64,000 nt of DNA from Eopsaltria australis. Its lineage: Eukaryota > Chordata > Aves > Passeriformes > Petroicidae. The DNA lies in the NCBI GenBank assembly GCA_034509425.1, contig JAVTVJ010000001.1:11861501-11925500 (forward strand), in the 5' to 3' direction. Position numbers and translations under genes: made by a program. Under the pieces are notes generated by a model. That model saw only the letters and a program-made list of their open reading frames with translations, did no database searches and was not told where the DNA came from. Positions 48,826 to 62,900 of this stretch are shown piece after piece; within the stretch, counting starts at the first letter, position 1, and every line of letters starts with the position of its first letter.

Positions 48826-50730
48826 AGCTGCTCCCATCACATAGGCACTGCCTGGCAGAGTCAGAGTCTTTTCTCTAGCTTCAGCTTTGAAAACCAGAAA
48901 TTTCTTTTTCCCTGCCTCTTCTCTGAGCTTTACAATAAGTGAGGTAGAACTCTTAAAATACTTAAAGTCTTCTTCCTTGTACAAACCTGGGGTTGACATC
49001 TTGCTTCTATGCTGTGCAGACTTCCACTGGTAAAGAGAAAATGTTATTCCAGGCACAAAGATTACCTGCCCACCAGATTTCAGGATTGTGATGCAAAGCC
49101 TGGGGAATGAGCGTTTTTAAAGGAAAACATCTACAGGCTTTTGACATAGACAACAATATATACATTTTCCCCTAGGTTGTTTCTTGGAAATGACTGAAAA
49201 TTTTCCAAAAAAATTATCAAAAGGAGTCCAAACAAAATCAGCCAGAGGCATCCAGCCAGCAGGAGAAATTACAGCTAGAATGACTGAATTTTGGCAAGGC
49301 TATAAGGTCCTTATAATGGAAAGTATTGGGTAACTTTAAGGAAAGGCCAAAACCAATTCAGGAATGAAGAAAGAATGACCATGGTGGCCAGTGATTTTAA
49401 TCTTCCATCTATCATGCAACTCTGTAAAGGGAGGACATAACCCAGAATGTGTTTGGAGATCTCTGTGGAGAGGACACAGGGGAACAAGCTGATTTTGATC
49501 TTTCTTCTGTCACTCCAGGCTGTCAGGTCTTTTGAAAGCTCTACAAAGCTTTCTCCCATAAAAGAAAAGTAAATTTTCTCTACTTGAGATATTTGTGAGG
49601 AATTAAACACATGCATCCATACCTCTCAGATCCACATAAAACTACCTATAAGTCCAGATGAGCAATGAGTTACAGCCTTCTGCTTCCAGGCTCAGCATCA
49701 GCCACTCAGACCTCCCCAGGCACAGTATAGACCATCCTTTTCTCTACTTGAAAGACGACTGCTCAGCATGCAGCTGGCTTCCAGAGTCTTGTGTAAAGGG
49801 TATTCCAAACATTTCAGTTTAAAGTTCAGCAAATAAGAGCTGTTATTAGCCCATTTCAGTGCAGGTGCTAGAGCTGAGTATTGAGATTGAAAAAAAGTCC
49901 CTCCTGCTCTAGCAGAAGCACATCTGCTGTGGCTGACAGAGCTCAGTGAGGTCTCCAGCTCTGCCTCCCAGAAGGGGAACAGCACAGAGATCAGGAGCAA
50001 AGCTCCACATTATTCACCAGCTTTGTTGTTTCTGCAGGGACACTTGGGATGGAGAGGAAAGAATTCTGTCACGCATTTATAAAATAACCCTTTGAAGTGC
50101 AGAGTTTTCATGCTGTCATTTGTAATGCTGTTTTCTTCATGGAAAGAGACCAGGCGTGCCTGTTGACAGAACAATTTTTGGTCAAAATCTGTCAAATTCA
50201 GCATGAACTGCAGAACAAGTATATTCATACACCTGTTTGTTCAAACTCTTCACTTATGACCTGGAGATCTCTGGGCTTTCTTGGGCAATGGATAACTGCA
50301 AGGGCAGGGAGAACTGTGAAACATGGAGCAGCACTAGACACTGTGTTCAGTCCATGTGACACATGCAATACAAGCAACAAACATTTTCATGGAGAAGGAA
50401 AAAGGAGCAAGGCACCAGAGGCACCACCTGACCATTGTTCCTGGGGGATGTTTATGAGTTTATGGAAGGGTTCGCTTCTTCTGTTACCATGTATTTTTTT
50501 GAGTTTTGGAGTGTTACTGGTTTTGCTTTGTATTAGATTTCAGAAAATGTACTTCAAAATTGGTAACAGGCAGCTGGTCTTCTCATAATGTTGCTTTTTT
50601 TCCTCTTGAGATGCTTGCCTATGTAACAAAGTTCCATTTTTTATTTATTAAATAGTCAAGGTACTTGCAAAGAAATGAATATCCAAATGTATGCAGAAGT
50701 ATCAGAGAACAAAACCCACGTGGATAGAAA
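48826..50730. other. Intergenic stretch, nothing recognised
   Basis: No gene or repeat is recognised. The 163-codon plus frame at 50097-50588 ends in a hydrophobic stretch (LLLLPCIFLSFGVLLVLLCI), but it has no homology I recognise and no supporting splice or promoter signal. I take it as chance. Confidence 0.45.
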
Positions 50731-51640
50731 AATCATATCACAGAGTTGTTTACATTGAAGGGAACCACAGGAGGTCTCTGGTCCAGCCTCTTGTTCCAAT
50801 TTGGGTCAGCTCTGAGACCAGACCAGGTTGCTCAATGCTTTTCCCATTTGGGTCTTGAAAATTCCAAAGGCAGAGACTGCACAGACTCTTTGGGCAGCCT
50901 GCACCCCTGCCTGGATGCAACTCAGGCTGATGACTCAGGCTGAAAAAGCTTCTTCTTGTATCTTGTCTGAACCTCCCTTGTTTCAGCTCATGCTTGTTAT
51001 CTCTCATCCTCCCAATATGGAGCACTGTGTAGAGCCCATCTCCATCTTCCCCTCAGCTGCTATCACCTGCTGGGGTGCACCTCTGGTTCATGTTGAGCTC
51101 TCTGTCCTACACAGCCCCCACAGCCCTTCCTGTGGAGCTGCTCCCCATGCTCCCAGTCCCCAGCCTGTCCCTTTCCAGAACGTTGGTCCATCCCAGTAGC
51201 AGAAAATTGTACTTGGCCTTCAATTTCAAAATATTTCTGTTGGCCCAGTCCTCCTGCCTGCCTATATCCCAGGACTGCTTCCAAGCCCAGTGAATGCACT
51301 CCCCAGTTCTGTTTCATCTGCAGACTTAATGAAAGTGCACCCCATCCCCTCCTTCAGGTCAGAAATAAAGGTATGAGATAGGGCAGATCTTGCTTGCAAC
51401 TAGTCACCAGACAAGGTGGCAGGAATCATTAACTACTGTTCTTTGAACCTTTTGGGACCCTTGGACAAACCCTATCAAGTTCCATGGTCATAGATCAGTT
51501 TCCCAAGGAACCTCTGACTCAATTCTTTCTCCCTTTTTTTAGGTTCCCTCTCCCTGACCATTACTTCTAGGCATAAAGGTCTGAGACACCTTGTTGGTGA
51601 AGACCAAAGCAAAGAAGCCATCACTCAGCCTTGCAGCTGC
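50731..51640 (-). mobile_element. CR1 LINE fragment, older subfamily
   Basis: CR1 in minus orientation, about 0.9 kb. On plus it begins with a decayed tail (AATCATATCACAGAGTTG, 50731-50748). It continues with GGTCAGCTCTGAGACCAGACCAGGTTGCTCA (50803-50833), GGAGACTGCACA-like and GGGCAGCCTG-like segments (50873-50901), TCTTGTTTCAGC-like and TATCTCTCATCCTCCCA (about 50978-51015). The 5' end reaches the ORF2 region GGTGAAGACCAAAGCAAAGAAG (51596-51617). It is more diverged than the copies at 46.3 and 52.7 kb and belongs to a different CR1 subgroup. Its left part may extend somewhat past 51640. Open frames across it are remnants. Confidence 0.85.
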
Positions 51641-52689
51641 TGGTGCTGCTACACTCAGCAGTGGGTGCAGCTTGGAAACTACAAGCTGCTCCTGGCAGTG
51701 GTCTACTCCCCCTTGACCTTTCCAGACAAGTCTTAAGAAGAACCTGCTGGAGATATGCTCAGGTTAATGTACATTAGGTGTGGGGTTTGTGGCAAACAAG
51801 GATGCTTTGAGGCAGTTTGCCTTGGCCCAGCTCATAGGAGCAGCAGTATATGTTGTACTAAAGGCAGGACATCTGCCATGGAGCCTCTTTCTGTCCACCC
51901 CTGCAAGCCTCCATCAACCCACCCAAACAGCCTCACTTTATTTTATTGTCTTGTACTTTACATATTGGTAATATCTGTGTTTGCAATTAAAGAAAGCTGG
52001 TATTTGTAACCCATTTTCTCATTCTGTTGGCCCAGATGCTACTTCTTTCACAGAACTAAATTGAGGAGTGCAAAATTGTGCTGGTGGTTGATGTGGCCCC
52101 TCGGTCTCACAGGAAAAGGGAGGGAAAAGTTTTGAGTCATTCAGCAGCAACCACAGGGAAATATAGTCCCATCCACATTCATTTCCAGAGAGGAATTTGA
52201 GGTTTGGATGATACAGAAGAGGAATTACTGTGGGGAAAGGACTTCCCAGGCTTTGCTGGTAGAAGGACCTTCCAAAGTGCAGAGGATTTTTATAGTCTCT
52301 GTAATTCTTCTTACTCTGTGTTTCTCATTTTATGAGTGTGAGCTGTCTCCATTTCCCTACCCTTTCCCGTTGGGCTCGTTCGTCTTCGTGTAACCCTGAT
52401 TCAGCAGCAGCTCGGTGCCTCGCGGGATGAGGGTGAGAACTGGCTGTGTTTGCTGGCTGCAGGAACAAGCATTACCTTGCCTGAGAGGGACTGAGCTGCT
52501 GCCAGCAAACAGACTCAGCTAGCAGAGCCTTGGCCGTACATGTAGCCACCTCTCACTTCCCCTCCTGCAGGGAATGAGCTCCTTGTGACTAAGAGTGCTC
52601 TCTGGTAACTCTTTGTGACCTTTCTGCAGCCTTGGGGGGAAGAAAAGGGATGTGAAAGTGCAGCCTCCAATTTCAGAAAAGGTGTTCAA
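51641..52689. other. Intergenic stretch between two CR1 copies
   Basis: The first 100 bases may be further CR1 sequence. The rest, including AATTAAAG near 51985, is not recognised. No gene seen. Confidence 0.45.
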
Positions 52690-53142
52690 CATAGAATCAT
52701 AGAATCACAGAATGGTTTGAGTTGGAGTGGACATTAAAGGTCATCTCGTTCCAACCTCCCTGACATGGGCAGGGACACCTTCCACTAGACCAGGCTGCTT
52801 AAAGCCCCATCCAACCTGGCCTTGAACACTTCCAGGGATGGGACATCCACAGCTTCTCTGGGTGAGCTGTTCCAGTGCCTCACCACCCTACAGTAAAAAA
52901 TTTATCCCTAATATCTAATATAAACCTACCCTCTGTCAGCTCAAAACCATTCCCCTTTGTCCTGTCACTGCTTGTGCATGTCAAAAGTCCCTCTCCATCT
53001 CTCCTGCAGTCCTGTTTAGCCACTGGAAGGCTGCTATAAGGTCTTCCCAGAGCCTTCTCTTCTCCAGGATGAACAACTCCAACTCAGTTTGTATTCATAG
53101 GAGAGGTGCTCCAGCTCTGTGATCTTCATCACCCTCCTCTAG
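52690..53142 (-). mobile_element. CR1 LINE 3' fragment, relatively well preserved
   Basis: CR1 in minus orientation. The tail ATAGAATCATAGAATCACAG is at 52691-52710, followed by GGACACCTTCCACTAGACCAGG (52773-52794), GCCCCATCCAACCTGGCCTTGAACACTTCCAGGGATGGG-type sequence (52804-52842), CAGTGCCTCACCACCCTACAG (52873-52893), CTTCTCTTCTCCAGGATGAACAAC (53054-53077) and TAGGAGAGGTGCTCCAGC (53098-53115). It is the least diverged CR1 in the window. 5'-truncated near 53142; no coding capacity. Confidence 0.95.
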
Positions 53143-53824
53143 TTACTGTGATGAATTACTGGGGCTAAGCTAAATCACAAACATGAATTTTACAAACATA
53201 ACATAACTTATTTGGGAAAATACAGAGTCTAAAGCCCTCATTATCTCTTCCAGTCCCAACTCAACTTCGAATCCCTGAAATATGAAAATCCTCTGCACTG
53301 ATAGGAGGTACAATGCATAGTCCTGTGTTACATGGCATGGCCATGATCCAGCTTTTATCATCCAGTTAGAAGCAGACTGCTCCTGTGCACCCTCCACTTG
53401 CTGCACTTTGGAGCTTCTTGCTGGCTTTGGTAGTTGCCCCAGAAAAACAATTGCTATAGAAGGTGATAATGCAGGAGATTAATTCATCGACTGACAGAGC
53501 TATGTGGGCATCTGATTACCAGGCAAGAAAACTTGAAATGTATTTTTTTTTATGGTGGGGTTGAAATGTGAAGAATGAAATCTTGGGACATAATTTATTC
53601 TGCTCATTAAGTAGGCTGCAGTATTTTATACCACTGAAAGCTTTTTTCAGGGTGGTGGCAGTTTTTGTAATGGGTTGCTTTTACCAAAACTTTCAATTTT
53701 AAGAGTCTTGTGAAATAAGACTGTAACCAATAATTGCAAATAATGAATGAGAAAGCTGAAAGTTCATAACCTGTATGTGTCAAGGTGAGCCCTATTGAGT
53801 GGATTGTTTTGTGGCATTTTAAAC
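53143..53824. other. Intergenic stretch between two CR1 copies
   Basis: About 680 bases with no recognised element or gene; a short T run lies at about 53544-53551. Confidence 0.5.
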
Positions 53825-53973
53825 CCAGGGAATTGGTGGAATCACCATCCCTGAAGGTAGTTAAAAGAGGTGTAGATGTGGCTCTTGGGGACATAGGTTA
53901 GTGGTGGACTTGGCAGTGCTGGGTTAATGGTGCCCTCGATGATCTTGGAGGTCTTTTCTGACCTAAATTATTC
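53825..53973 (+). mobile_element. CR1 LINE 3' fragment, short
   Basis: About 150 bases of CR1 3' end in plus orientation: GGTGGAATCACCATCCCTG (53835-53853), GTGTAGATGTGGCTCTTGGGGACAT (53870-53894), TTAGTGGTGGACTTGGCAGTGCTGGGTTAATGG (53898-53930), and GATGATCTTGGAGGTCTTTTC (53938-53958), ending in a decayed TTATTCTTT. It belongs to the CR1 group with the GGTCTTTTCCAACC ending. Severely 5'-truncated. Confidence 0.93.
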
Positions 53974-56900
53974 TTTAAAAAAGTAAATCCTAAATCATGT
54001 ATTAAAGTCCCTGTTGCTAGTTTTATGGCAAGTTCATGCTGGTCAGGCAGAACACTGTTACAAATGCTATATTCAGGTGTGTTCACTCAGTTGTAGACAC
54101 TAGACCGAATATCACAGGCAAAGATCCTCGTACACAATCCAATGCTCTCAGACTTTTGCAGGAATTAATTGGTCATGCAGACAACACTTCTGTTGATGTT
54201 TTTTCTCGGCCAGGATGAGCTGAAATGGTTTGTATATAATTACAGAACTTTACTTGGACTTGTGCTTCCTGATTATGCTGATGGGCAGCATTTTTGTCTA
54301 ATGAGAAATCTATATATAATCTTGCACTTCACATGGTGATGATATATGAATTGATATTGGGACAATGACTGAATTCCTTCATGGTTTATTAATACCACTC
54401 TGAATTTAAACAATTTTGATTAAATGCTCGCTGGGGCTGGTGCTGTTCTATAACATGTGGCACTTTTGGAAAGAGGAATTTTCTTTTAATTTGTTTGTCT
54501 GAACATCAGTCCTGATCAAAACATGGGATGTATGTGTTCAGGAAATTTTGCTGTTGAAAATTTGTTTTTATTCCAAATGAAAGGACAGATGACATTTGAA
54601 CCTATTTTTCCTACACTCTAAAGTGCAAAAAAAAAATTTAAAATATACTATCTCCTTAAAGACTGTAAATTATGGGCTGGAGTTTGAAATTCTGGGTTAA
54701 AAAATTTTAAATGTCTGCTATATTTATTATTTTATGTTTTTACATTTTGATATTACTTTATGCCACTTTTATTGCTTTGAAATCAGTTTTTGACTTCAGA
54801 GCAGCTATGTTTTATTATATTACTTCAAATAATTGTTAAGTCTGGCTTAAATAAGTTAAGCCTGGCTTCTGTTTATTACACATTAAAGCATTTTATCTTC
54901 TCAATGTAGCTGTCTCCAATTTCTGTTGTGTTGAAAGAATTTATCTGACTCTTTAGTTCCAAAACAAACAGGAAATACTTGGATGGGAGTGACATACCAG
55001 ATCTTTGCAAAAAACAGGAGACACTGTGATCAAGGAAAGAGGTTTCATTCAGTGATAGAAAGCACACACAGTAATGATTTTAAAAGACAGTAAAACCCAG
55101 TAAGGGAATAAAGTATTTCAGCTGTGATGATAGTTTTTATTGCATTGTGCTGTGTTGTCATCTGCTAACTGCAGTATTGTATAACATGCCACAAGTTATA
55201 AAATTTATTTTAAAGTTAATACAAGACAAATATAAACATAATTTCAGAATGCTGAAATGAAGTTTCATAATGGATGCTGAAATTTATTTTCTTGAAATGG
55301 TGCTTTTCTTGAAACATTTGTGCTGAAAGACTTTGGGGGTGGAGTTAATTTGTATTAACCTATTTTAAAATGTTTCAATTTTGATGAAAAGAGCACTACT
55401 GCATTAGCAAATATTTTGATGAAAAATTCAGCCTGTGTTATAGGTACTGTTCTAAGACAGAGTGGCAGTTTATTAAAACCTGCACAGGAAGGAAATGAAC
55501 ACTTTTCAAGGACATGCGCAGACATGGATGCAGATATTGCTGCTTGTTTCCTGAGGGATGGACTGAGCTGCCATTAATCTTAATGGGAAAGATGCTATTT
55601 ACTTTTCATCTCTTCCAGGAGTGGGTATTGTTTAGTTCTTTAAAAGCTATTAAATATCTGCTTGAGCTTCAACTGATTGTTGAATATGCTCTTTTTAGAG
55701 TAGTCTTACTGCTTTTGCTTCTTCTGATGGTGCTAACTCTAGAGAGCTTGGTAAGGAGGCATTTTTGCAGATGTCCTTTGCTTTCAGCGTTCACATTCAA
55801 TAGCTTGGAAGACCAGAAGCCGTCGCTGAAAACTTGGCCTTTCTGAAATCAATGGGATATGTGCCACTGGCTTCAGCAGAGTCAGGATTTCACTGCATGT
55901 TGAGAAAATTACTCTTTTTTTATTATTTTATTGGCAGAAAGGAAAGCCGTGCAAATCCAATACAGTTAAACAAACATCTGATGGGTTTGGATGTGTAACT
56001 CCTATTTTATGCTATTAGAGGCAAATTGTGCTGGAGCCTGCCCGTGCTCGCCACAAGCAGGAGGCAGAGCAATTGCTGATTCGTAACGACACACGAAGTT
56101 CTTTGAAAGCCAGAATTTCCCATACATCTGTAAGGAATAATGTTGCAACACTACCAGTGATCTATCAAAGACCACTTTAGAGAGAAGAAGGTAATTATAT
56201 TGGTAAAAGGGAGTAAATTTCACTCACACTCTTGTGTGCATACACTTATACTGACAAGCACCAGGTGGGATATACCCAAGCCAATTCATTCAGGCACCCA
56301 GATATGAGTACCCAGGTAGACTGGGATTCCTTGGCAGGCAGGACAAGGGATGCCACCTATGAAGTCCTCCTCACATGTCCTGGATTCTTCTGGGATTGGT
56401 GACAGTGATGTGGGTTTGTGTGTGCCTCTTTCATACCATCAAGAAGTTGAGTCATCAGTTACTCAGACTGGCCTACCTCCATGTCTCCCAGTCTGGGTGT
56501 CCTCGGAAGCTGCACACAGACCATCTGGGTTCTTCATGTGCCACCAATCCAGGTATTGTCAGCAGATATTGCACTCATAAACCTTCCCCTGCTGCTTCTT
56601 TTTGTGGTTCCCCACCCTGACTTTTCCACTCCTGCTCCACTCATGATACTCCTAAGGTTTTTACTGCAGTTCTCTACAAGTTGATGCAAAATTCAAGGAC
56701 CATTTTTGTTTGCAATTTTTTCAAGGTCTATACAAGATTGAACCACTTGTGAACAAATACAACCCCCTTTCACTTACTTTACTTTGAAAGTGGCTGTGTT
56801 CTGATGCTAAGAATAACTTTCCCTCTCAGGAAACAGATCCATCTTTTAGGGGGTAGTTTGTCAAGATTGCAAAACCTCTCTGCATAATTCCTATGTTTAT

Positions 56901-59900
56901 ATATATCTTTTATATTACATCATATTGAGACGTCTCAACAAGACATATTTTCGTGAGTTTATGCTAAAAAAGAATCATCTCTTTGAGCCTAACTGCTTGG
57001 CTGTGTGATTAAGAGACACCCATTTGATGAGGCCCCTGGTGCTAAGCTCTCTAAGATGAGTTAAAGGCCTTCCTTTCAAACTGTAAACATCACATACTTT
57101 TAAAAAAATATATTGGATAAAGAAACAAGATAGTAAAGAGATATCTTAAATCTGTTGTCTAATGGTAAGTGCAGCTTTTGCTTTTCATAGACTGTTGCAT
57201 GTGGAAAACTGTGTGAAGCTGACCAAATTAAAATCAAAACAGATAGCATTCTATTGCAGGAATGAATGAAGGATTTAAAATGAAATACAAGAACAACCTT
57301 CCACCCACAGAAACCAGTCCAAAAGCAAGATTATGATTTATTTGATTCTGCACATATTTTTGTCATTAAGCTTTGTGGCATATTCTAAACTTTTGCTGCA
57401 GTGTTGTGCATGTTAAGACACCAATTCTCACATGGTGAGCTAATGGCAAAGAAATCAATTGTGTCACCAGGAAAAAGAGAAAGTCTTCAGCACAGATGCA
57501 GAAGATTTAAATACTCTCTCAGACACGTTCCCCTGCATGAAGATGACACCACACAGGATTTCTGAACTCTTCTCCCCTGTCTCAGGAAAACTAAATGAGC
57601 TCCTTTCAGTCACAAGAGCAGAAAAGAGGAGAGATTGTAACAAAACCACATTAAAAAAAAAAAGAGAGAAAAATAAAAAAAAAGAAAAGTCAGCTAAGAT
57701 CTTTAATTTTAGATAGCTGGGCAGACTTAGCTGCACAGTTTTGGAATAAATGAGTCAAAACCACAGATGGTCATGAAAAAGAAGAAGAAAAGCTGTTGAT
57801 AGTATCAGCAGAGTTGCATTAGCTGAGCATGTGTGTGTGCATACAAACATCAGAATTTCCAGGGAAAGAGTCCATACCCTGGTACAGAGCACGTTCACAT
57901 CTGCTGGAGTCCCACCACTGCTGGTGCCTCCCCTGGCTGCTCTTTTGGAAGGCAAGAGGCTCCTCGGACTTCTGTTTTTTAGAAAGAGGAACAACATATT
58001 GCAATTTCTAATGAATATGCCAAACTGTCTTCATCTTTTGTCAAATGATAATTTGTGGGTGCTATATAGAAATTAGGAGTCCTATATATCAACATTTAAT
58101 TAATTAATTAATTAATTAATCTTACTTAAAGCCTGGCCATCTTATGGATTTACTTGCTCAGCTGTGCATGCCCTGGGCCTGAGGAGGTGCAGAGATCAGG
58201 ACAGCTGCCCTGCAGGAGCTCTTTTGAATTTTCTTCTATCTGCGACCTGCAGTTTCCTTCAGTGGCGGGAGAGGAGGGGTGAAGACACCTGCGGCAGCAC
58301 AAGCCCTTGGCCACTGCCTGTCTCTTCAATGTCCCCAAGAGGGACAGTTCATTGTATCAAACACCAGACAGCCGCCACCTTCTAGAGGAGAATCCAAGAG
58401 AGATGCAATTCCCTCCTAACCAAAATACAGTTGCAGCTACAGAGATTCCAGTCTTCACTTCCAAGCAGAGCTATTTCATCAACTGTTCTACCTCCTTGTG
58501 GTGGAAGGGCCAGAGTCGTTGTGTTGGCCTATGGCTTTACAGAAAGGAGCATTAAAATAAGCACTCCCAAACTGACAGGCTTGTCCATACAAACTGTGTC
58601 TATTTGTGATGTTTTCCTGTGAAGTCCTTTTACTGTGTGAGCACAAACTCCATTTATTGGTGAAATTTGTGTCTTCACTAAAGGTGTTTGCCAGAGTTAT
58701 CACTCCTCCTTACTGAAGTACAATCTAATGGGTTGGGGGAGGAAAAAAGAAACCCAAGGATCACTTTGCCAAGATAGTTTTCACTACAGTCAAATATTAA
58801 GGCTAGACTCCATACAGGATTTTTATTTAGTTAGTTTTAAATATTTTGTTTTATTTTCTCCTGCTTTGCCTGCTTGCTTGTTTGCATTTGTGGGAATATG
58901 TGTGCGTGTGTGTGTTTTTGAATATTTTTTGCAATCATTTCACAGTCTCTCTTCTGATGTCTTGGAGACCACACATTAAGGAAGCCTGGGTGTAGACTAA
59001 TTGTAAGACTTTCCTAGTAGCATGAATCTAAGCTTGAAATCCCTTCTGCTCTTTTATTTCAATTCCCACAAGCAATATCAAGATGCCAACAAGAACGGAG
59101 ACATTTTTAATATTTTCATTTTTCATATTTATCTTGCATCATCCAATGCATTCCCATGCTGGAAGTGTAAGCCCATTAGGGTATGGGACAAGCCAACAAG
59201 TTACTCTGAAGTGACTTAAGGGCTGCATCCTGGTGATAACTGCAGTTCCCTTCAATTTTCCCTTCATGTGGAGTAGTTTACCTGCAGTCATGTCTGGACA
59301 ACTTGCCTTCTGCTGGGCTGCAAGGTAGGAGCCCACACCAAGTGGAACAGCACGATCATGGCTTTTAAAATTTTTTTCTGATTTTTTTAAGGCTCACCAC
59401 AGTGGAGGCAAGATCACCAGGCAAGGAAGTAATGAAATGCCATGGGAAAAAAAAGGAAGAAGTATGCAGTTCATTTAATATGTGCATGTTCGTGTAATGG
59501 TCCTTCGAAGTGAAGTAAATGAACACGGCACAGAAATAGTGCTTCATGTTTCTTTTAGATGTGGGATATTTGTTAACATTGTTAGATGGACACAAAGCCA
59601 GATGGCTTCATTTTGAATTGTTATATGGTGTTCTTTTTCCACTGTGCCTAACAAAAAATCATTTATGAAGAAAAAGCAAAAAAAGCCTCCTTATATTACG
59701 TAACTGTTAATTCAGCCTCAAAAAGAAGAAAAGAAAAAAAAAGAAGCCATCTGGGAACCCAGGGAAATATTATTGGATTGTTGCTGAAAATTTATTGCTT
59801 AAGACAAACATTGGATTAAATGACAACTATTATAATGGCACCTTCGTGGCCAGTACATGTATTCATGGGAAAGTGGTTAATATTCCCTGCAAAGCAGCTG

Positions 59901-62900
59901 AACTTTTCAGAGAGGCAAAAAAATGTACAGTTTTTTTTTTTTTTTTAAGAGGCAGTTGATATTTTCTGAAAATTCACACTGCTGGATGTGCCCAGGAGCT
60001 CTGGATGACTGTGACCATCTCCTGCTACCAGAGCTTTCCCAATAATCCCCAGCACCCAGAGCACAGCCCAGAGTCCATCAGGAACAGCACTGTTGTGTGG
60101 GAAATAGTGAAAACGAAGCAGAGAGGAGCTGTGCATCATGTAATGTGATGGTGACAGAGCCAGGAATAAACCTAGACCTACTGACTCCCTACCTTGTGAT
60201 CTCCCCACTAGAAGTCTTCCTGTTTTCCTTTGAAAATGTTGACAGCTTACTGAAGAGGAAAATCTACAAACATTACACATTCCTCTGTCAATAAAGGGGC
60301 TTTGTTATTCGATATAGGAACTCTTTTAATTATTGAGGTAACTTCACAGCATGAGGTCACAAAGGGCAAATTTGTTAGCAGCATTTATGAGTGATCTCTC
60401 CATGAGCAGCACACAAGTCCAGAAGAACTGGCTTACATGCTGGAGGTTTTTCTGCAGTCCCATTCAGGAACATTTTAAGAACAAGCATCATAACTTCTTT
60501 GACTGGAAATAGAGAAATTGGTACTGATCCAGTGAGAAAACTGACCTGAATTCTCATGCTCCACTTGAATCAAAAACTGTTCCAGCTCCTGTTACTTTGG
60601 ATTTTAGTTTCAGATAGAAACAGATGTACACAAATCCAAAGAGACAGTTTTTCCCTGTAGGAGCCAAGAATTTAAACAAAACTTTGTACACTTCCATCAC
60701 ACTGACTGGACTTCAATAGTTTAGCTTTTCAGACAAATACAAACTTGGTATTAGCAGGACCTTTTAGACATCTGCATAGTTAATTTGAATGCTTTCATTA
60801 GTCACAGAACATTTTTGTTGTTTCTTATGAATATTTCTATTAAATTTGTTCACAATAAGCCAGTTTTGTCTCTTCATTATAATGGGAATATTAAAGAGGT
60901 TAGAACTAAAATATGAGCCAGGCTAAAGCTCTCCATTCCATGTACACTAAAAACACAGTAAAAAGAAAATGTATTAGCCATGTAAAAATATTATAATATA
61001 ATAAAACCCTAATTGTTCTTGATCTGTCACCTTTTTGTCTTAACACTTAAAGGTACAAGGTACATTGCATTCAGCACTGTGACAGACTGGGAGAACCTGG
61101 AAAGTGTTCTTCAAAAACCTCAGATATCAGTCTACCTCTAACAAGCCAAAGCACACATCTTTGGGAATTCTGCATCACGCTCAGGATCTGGTTTGGACCT
61201 CAGGAAGGCTCACTGGTTTAACAGAGCATTGTGCTGGTGTGATCACTGGTACTTGTAATGAGCTCTGCACCCCTTTTCAAGCAGGTTATACAGTGACTGT
61301 GATATTACAATGGCTGAGCTACAAAAGGCTGCACTCTTTCCATGGCTGTATTAAACAAGAGCTACAGTAGGCAGTGCTGATGCAAATGAAAACAGCAACT
61401 ACACTGATGACATCATAAATATCTGCTCTTAAAGAATTCCACAAAGGGAGGTATAGATCTGTATCTTCATACTGGTGATGGAAGAACCCCCAACACACCA
61501 TGTAGCTTCTTATGTTCAATCATAGAGTAAAAGATGGAAATTCAGTCCAGCATCCTTCCCATTTCTAGCCACAATATTCAATACACGTGTGTGGGCATAT
61601 GATTCCTGGGGGTGATCCTGCATTTCAGATTCGCCTCAGCATCTGCCTTGTCCTGGATGTTCGTAGCTCCTGTGCAAGGCTCACAGGTTTGCAGGATTGG
61701 GACTCCCAGGCAGCACAGGCCATGCAGTTTTGTTGTGTCCATGTGCTGCTGTGGTGTCCTCATCCAAGGTCATGATAAGGTCTTCAGAACTTGCTCATAT
61801 GCCAGGTTGGTAGGTCCTGGCTTGTGTGGCCAGAAAAAGAGAGTTGTGACATCTCAGCCAAGAAGACCCTTTTCTGCAGACACTTGTGTTAGTGTCACCG
61901 CCACAACTATGGCATTACATACAAGAGCAGTGGGGCAGCTGGTGCTCGAGTCCCTGTGTTATCCCAGCCTGCTCTGAAAGGGTCTCAGAAGGGCAGTGGT
62001 AGGCCATGCTCAGGCTGACCATTCCAGGCTTTTAGACTAGATTTCATGGCTTCATCTTCCCTTGAATGTAGAGGATGCTAGGATTTGGCAGCCTCAGGTT
62101 GTAGGTGGCCTGCAGGACTCCAGAAGCTCTTGAACTTTGACATCACAGTGTCACCAGTGTCCCTCTTAAGCACTTTACAGCAGCTCTGAATGTGGCCCGC
62201 ATGTCCTTTCCTAGCAACATGATCTGTAAGGGTAGACCTTTATAATCAACCTTTTACATTCCCAAAGAAGCTATGGGGGGCTGCACGTGAGCCCAAGAGC
62301 CTGAGCTTTAAATATCTCATCCTTGTAGACCTTCAAACATCCTCGTGGATGTTTGTGTGAACATGATACTTGAATACTTCAGAAGCAGGGCTTGTTTTCT
62401 GCCTTCACTGATCTGAACTTGTGAAATACTTTGGATCTTCTATATCATATAGCAGGGTCAAGCATTTTAATTTATAGAGGGTCACAGTTGCTACTCCCCT
62501 TAAATACCAAAGGAATTTTTCAATATCCTTGAAGTAAATCCCTCTTGCAAAACAGTAAATGCTAGTATGACAGTATGTCAAACACGGATTTGTTCCGAGA
62601 TTATTTACTTACAATTAGACAACTGTGCTGGCTCTCAGAGAGACTAGTCAGCAAAATCAACATTATTTGAAAGAGCAGCGGGATGGCCAGTGTTTTAGAA
62701 TCCAAGGAATGTGGTTTTCATAAATTCTACAGCCTGGTGAGATGCCACAGAATCAGCTAATTCATTCTTCCAAGTTTTTTGGTGGGTGTATTTTACATGT
62801 ATCTACATTTTAAAGAGTTTCCATTTTGTGAGGAAAAAAAGCTCTCAATTTTAAACCTTGTGAGATGGATATTTTCCCATTGAGAACAAAGTATTTTCCA

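Noticed and set aside
50097..50588. 163-codon plus frame ending in a hydrophobic segment
   Set aside because: No homology recognised, single frame in intergenic DNA, hydrophobic end comes from a T-rich stretch.
54018..54218. Plus-strand open frame of about 66 codons with protein-like composition (ends ELIGHADNTSVDVFSRPG)
   Set aside because: It looks natural at first, but its length is common by chance in 64 kb, there is no acceptor/donor pair in phase, and I recognise no family. A blastp search would settle it.
55514..55846. 110-codon plus frame with a leucine-rich stretch resembling a membrane segment
   Set aside because: The leucines come from a low-complexity CTTTTGCTTCTTCTG-like stretch; no start context or family.
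59931..60280. A minus-strand processed retrocopy with its poly(A) at 59931-59946
   Set aside because: The T run would be the tail, but the adjoining sequence matches no gene I recognise and no target duplication is evident.
61510..61560. A further CR1 tail (CAATCATAGAGT.. GTCCAGCATCC)
   Set aside because: Only a few short words match; too weak to call without an alignment.
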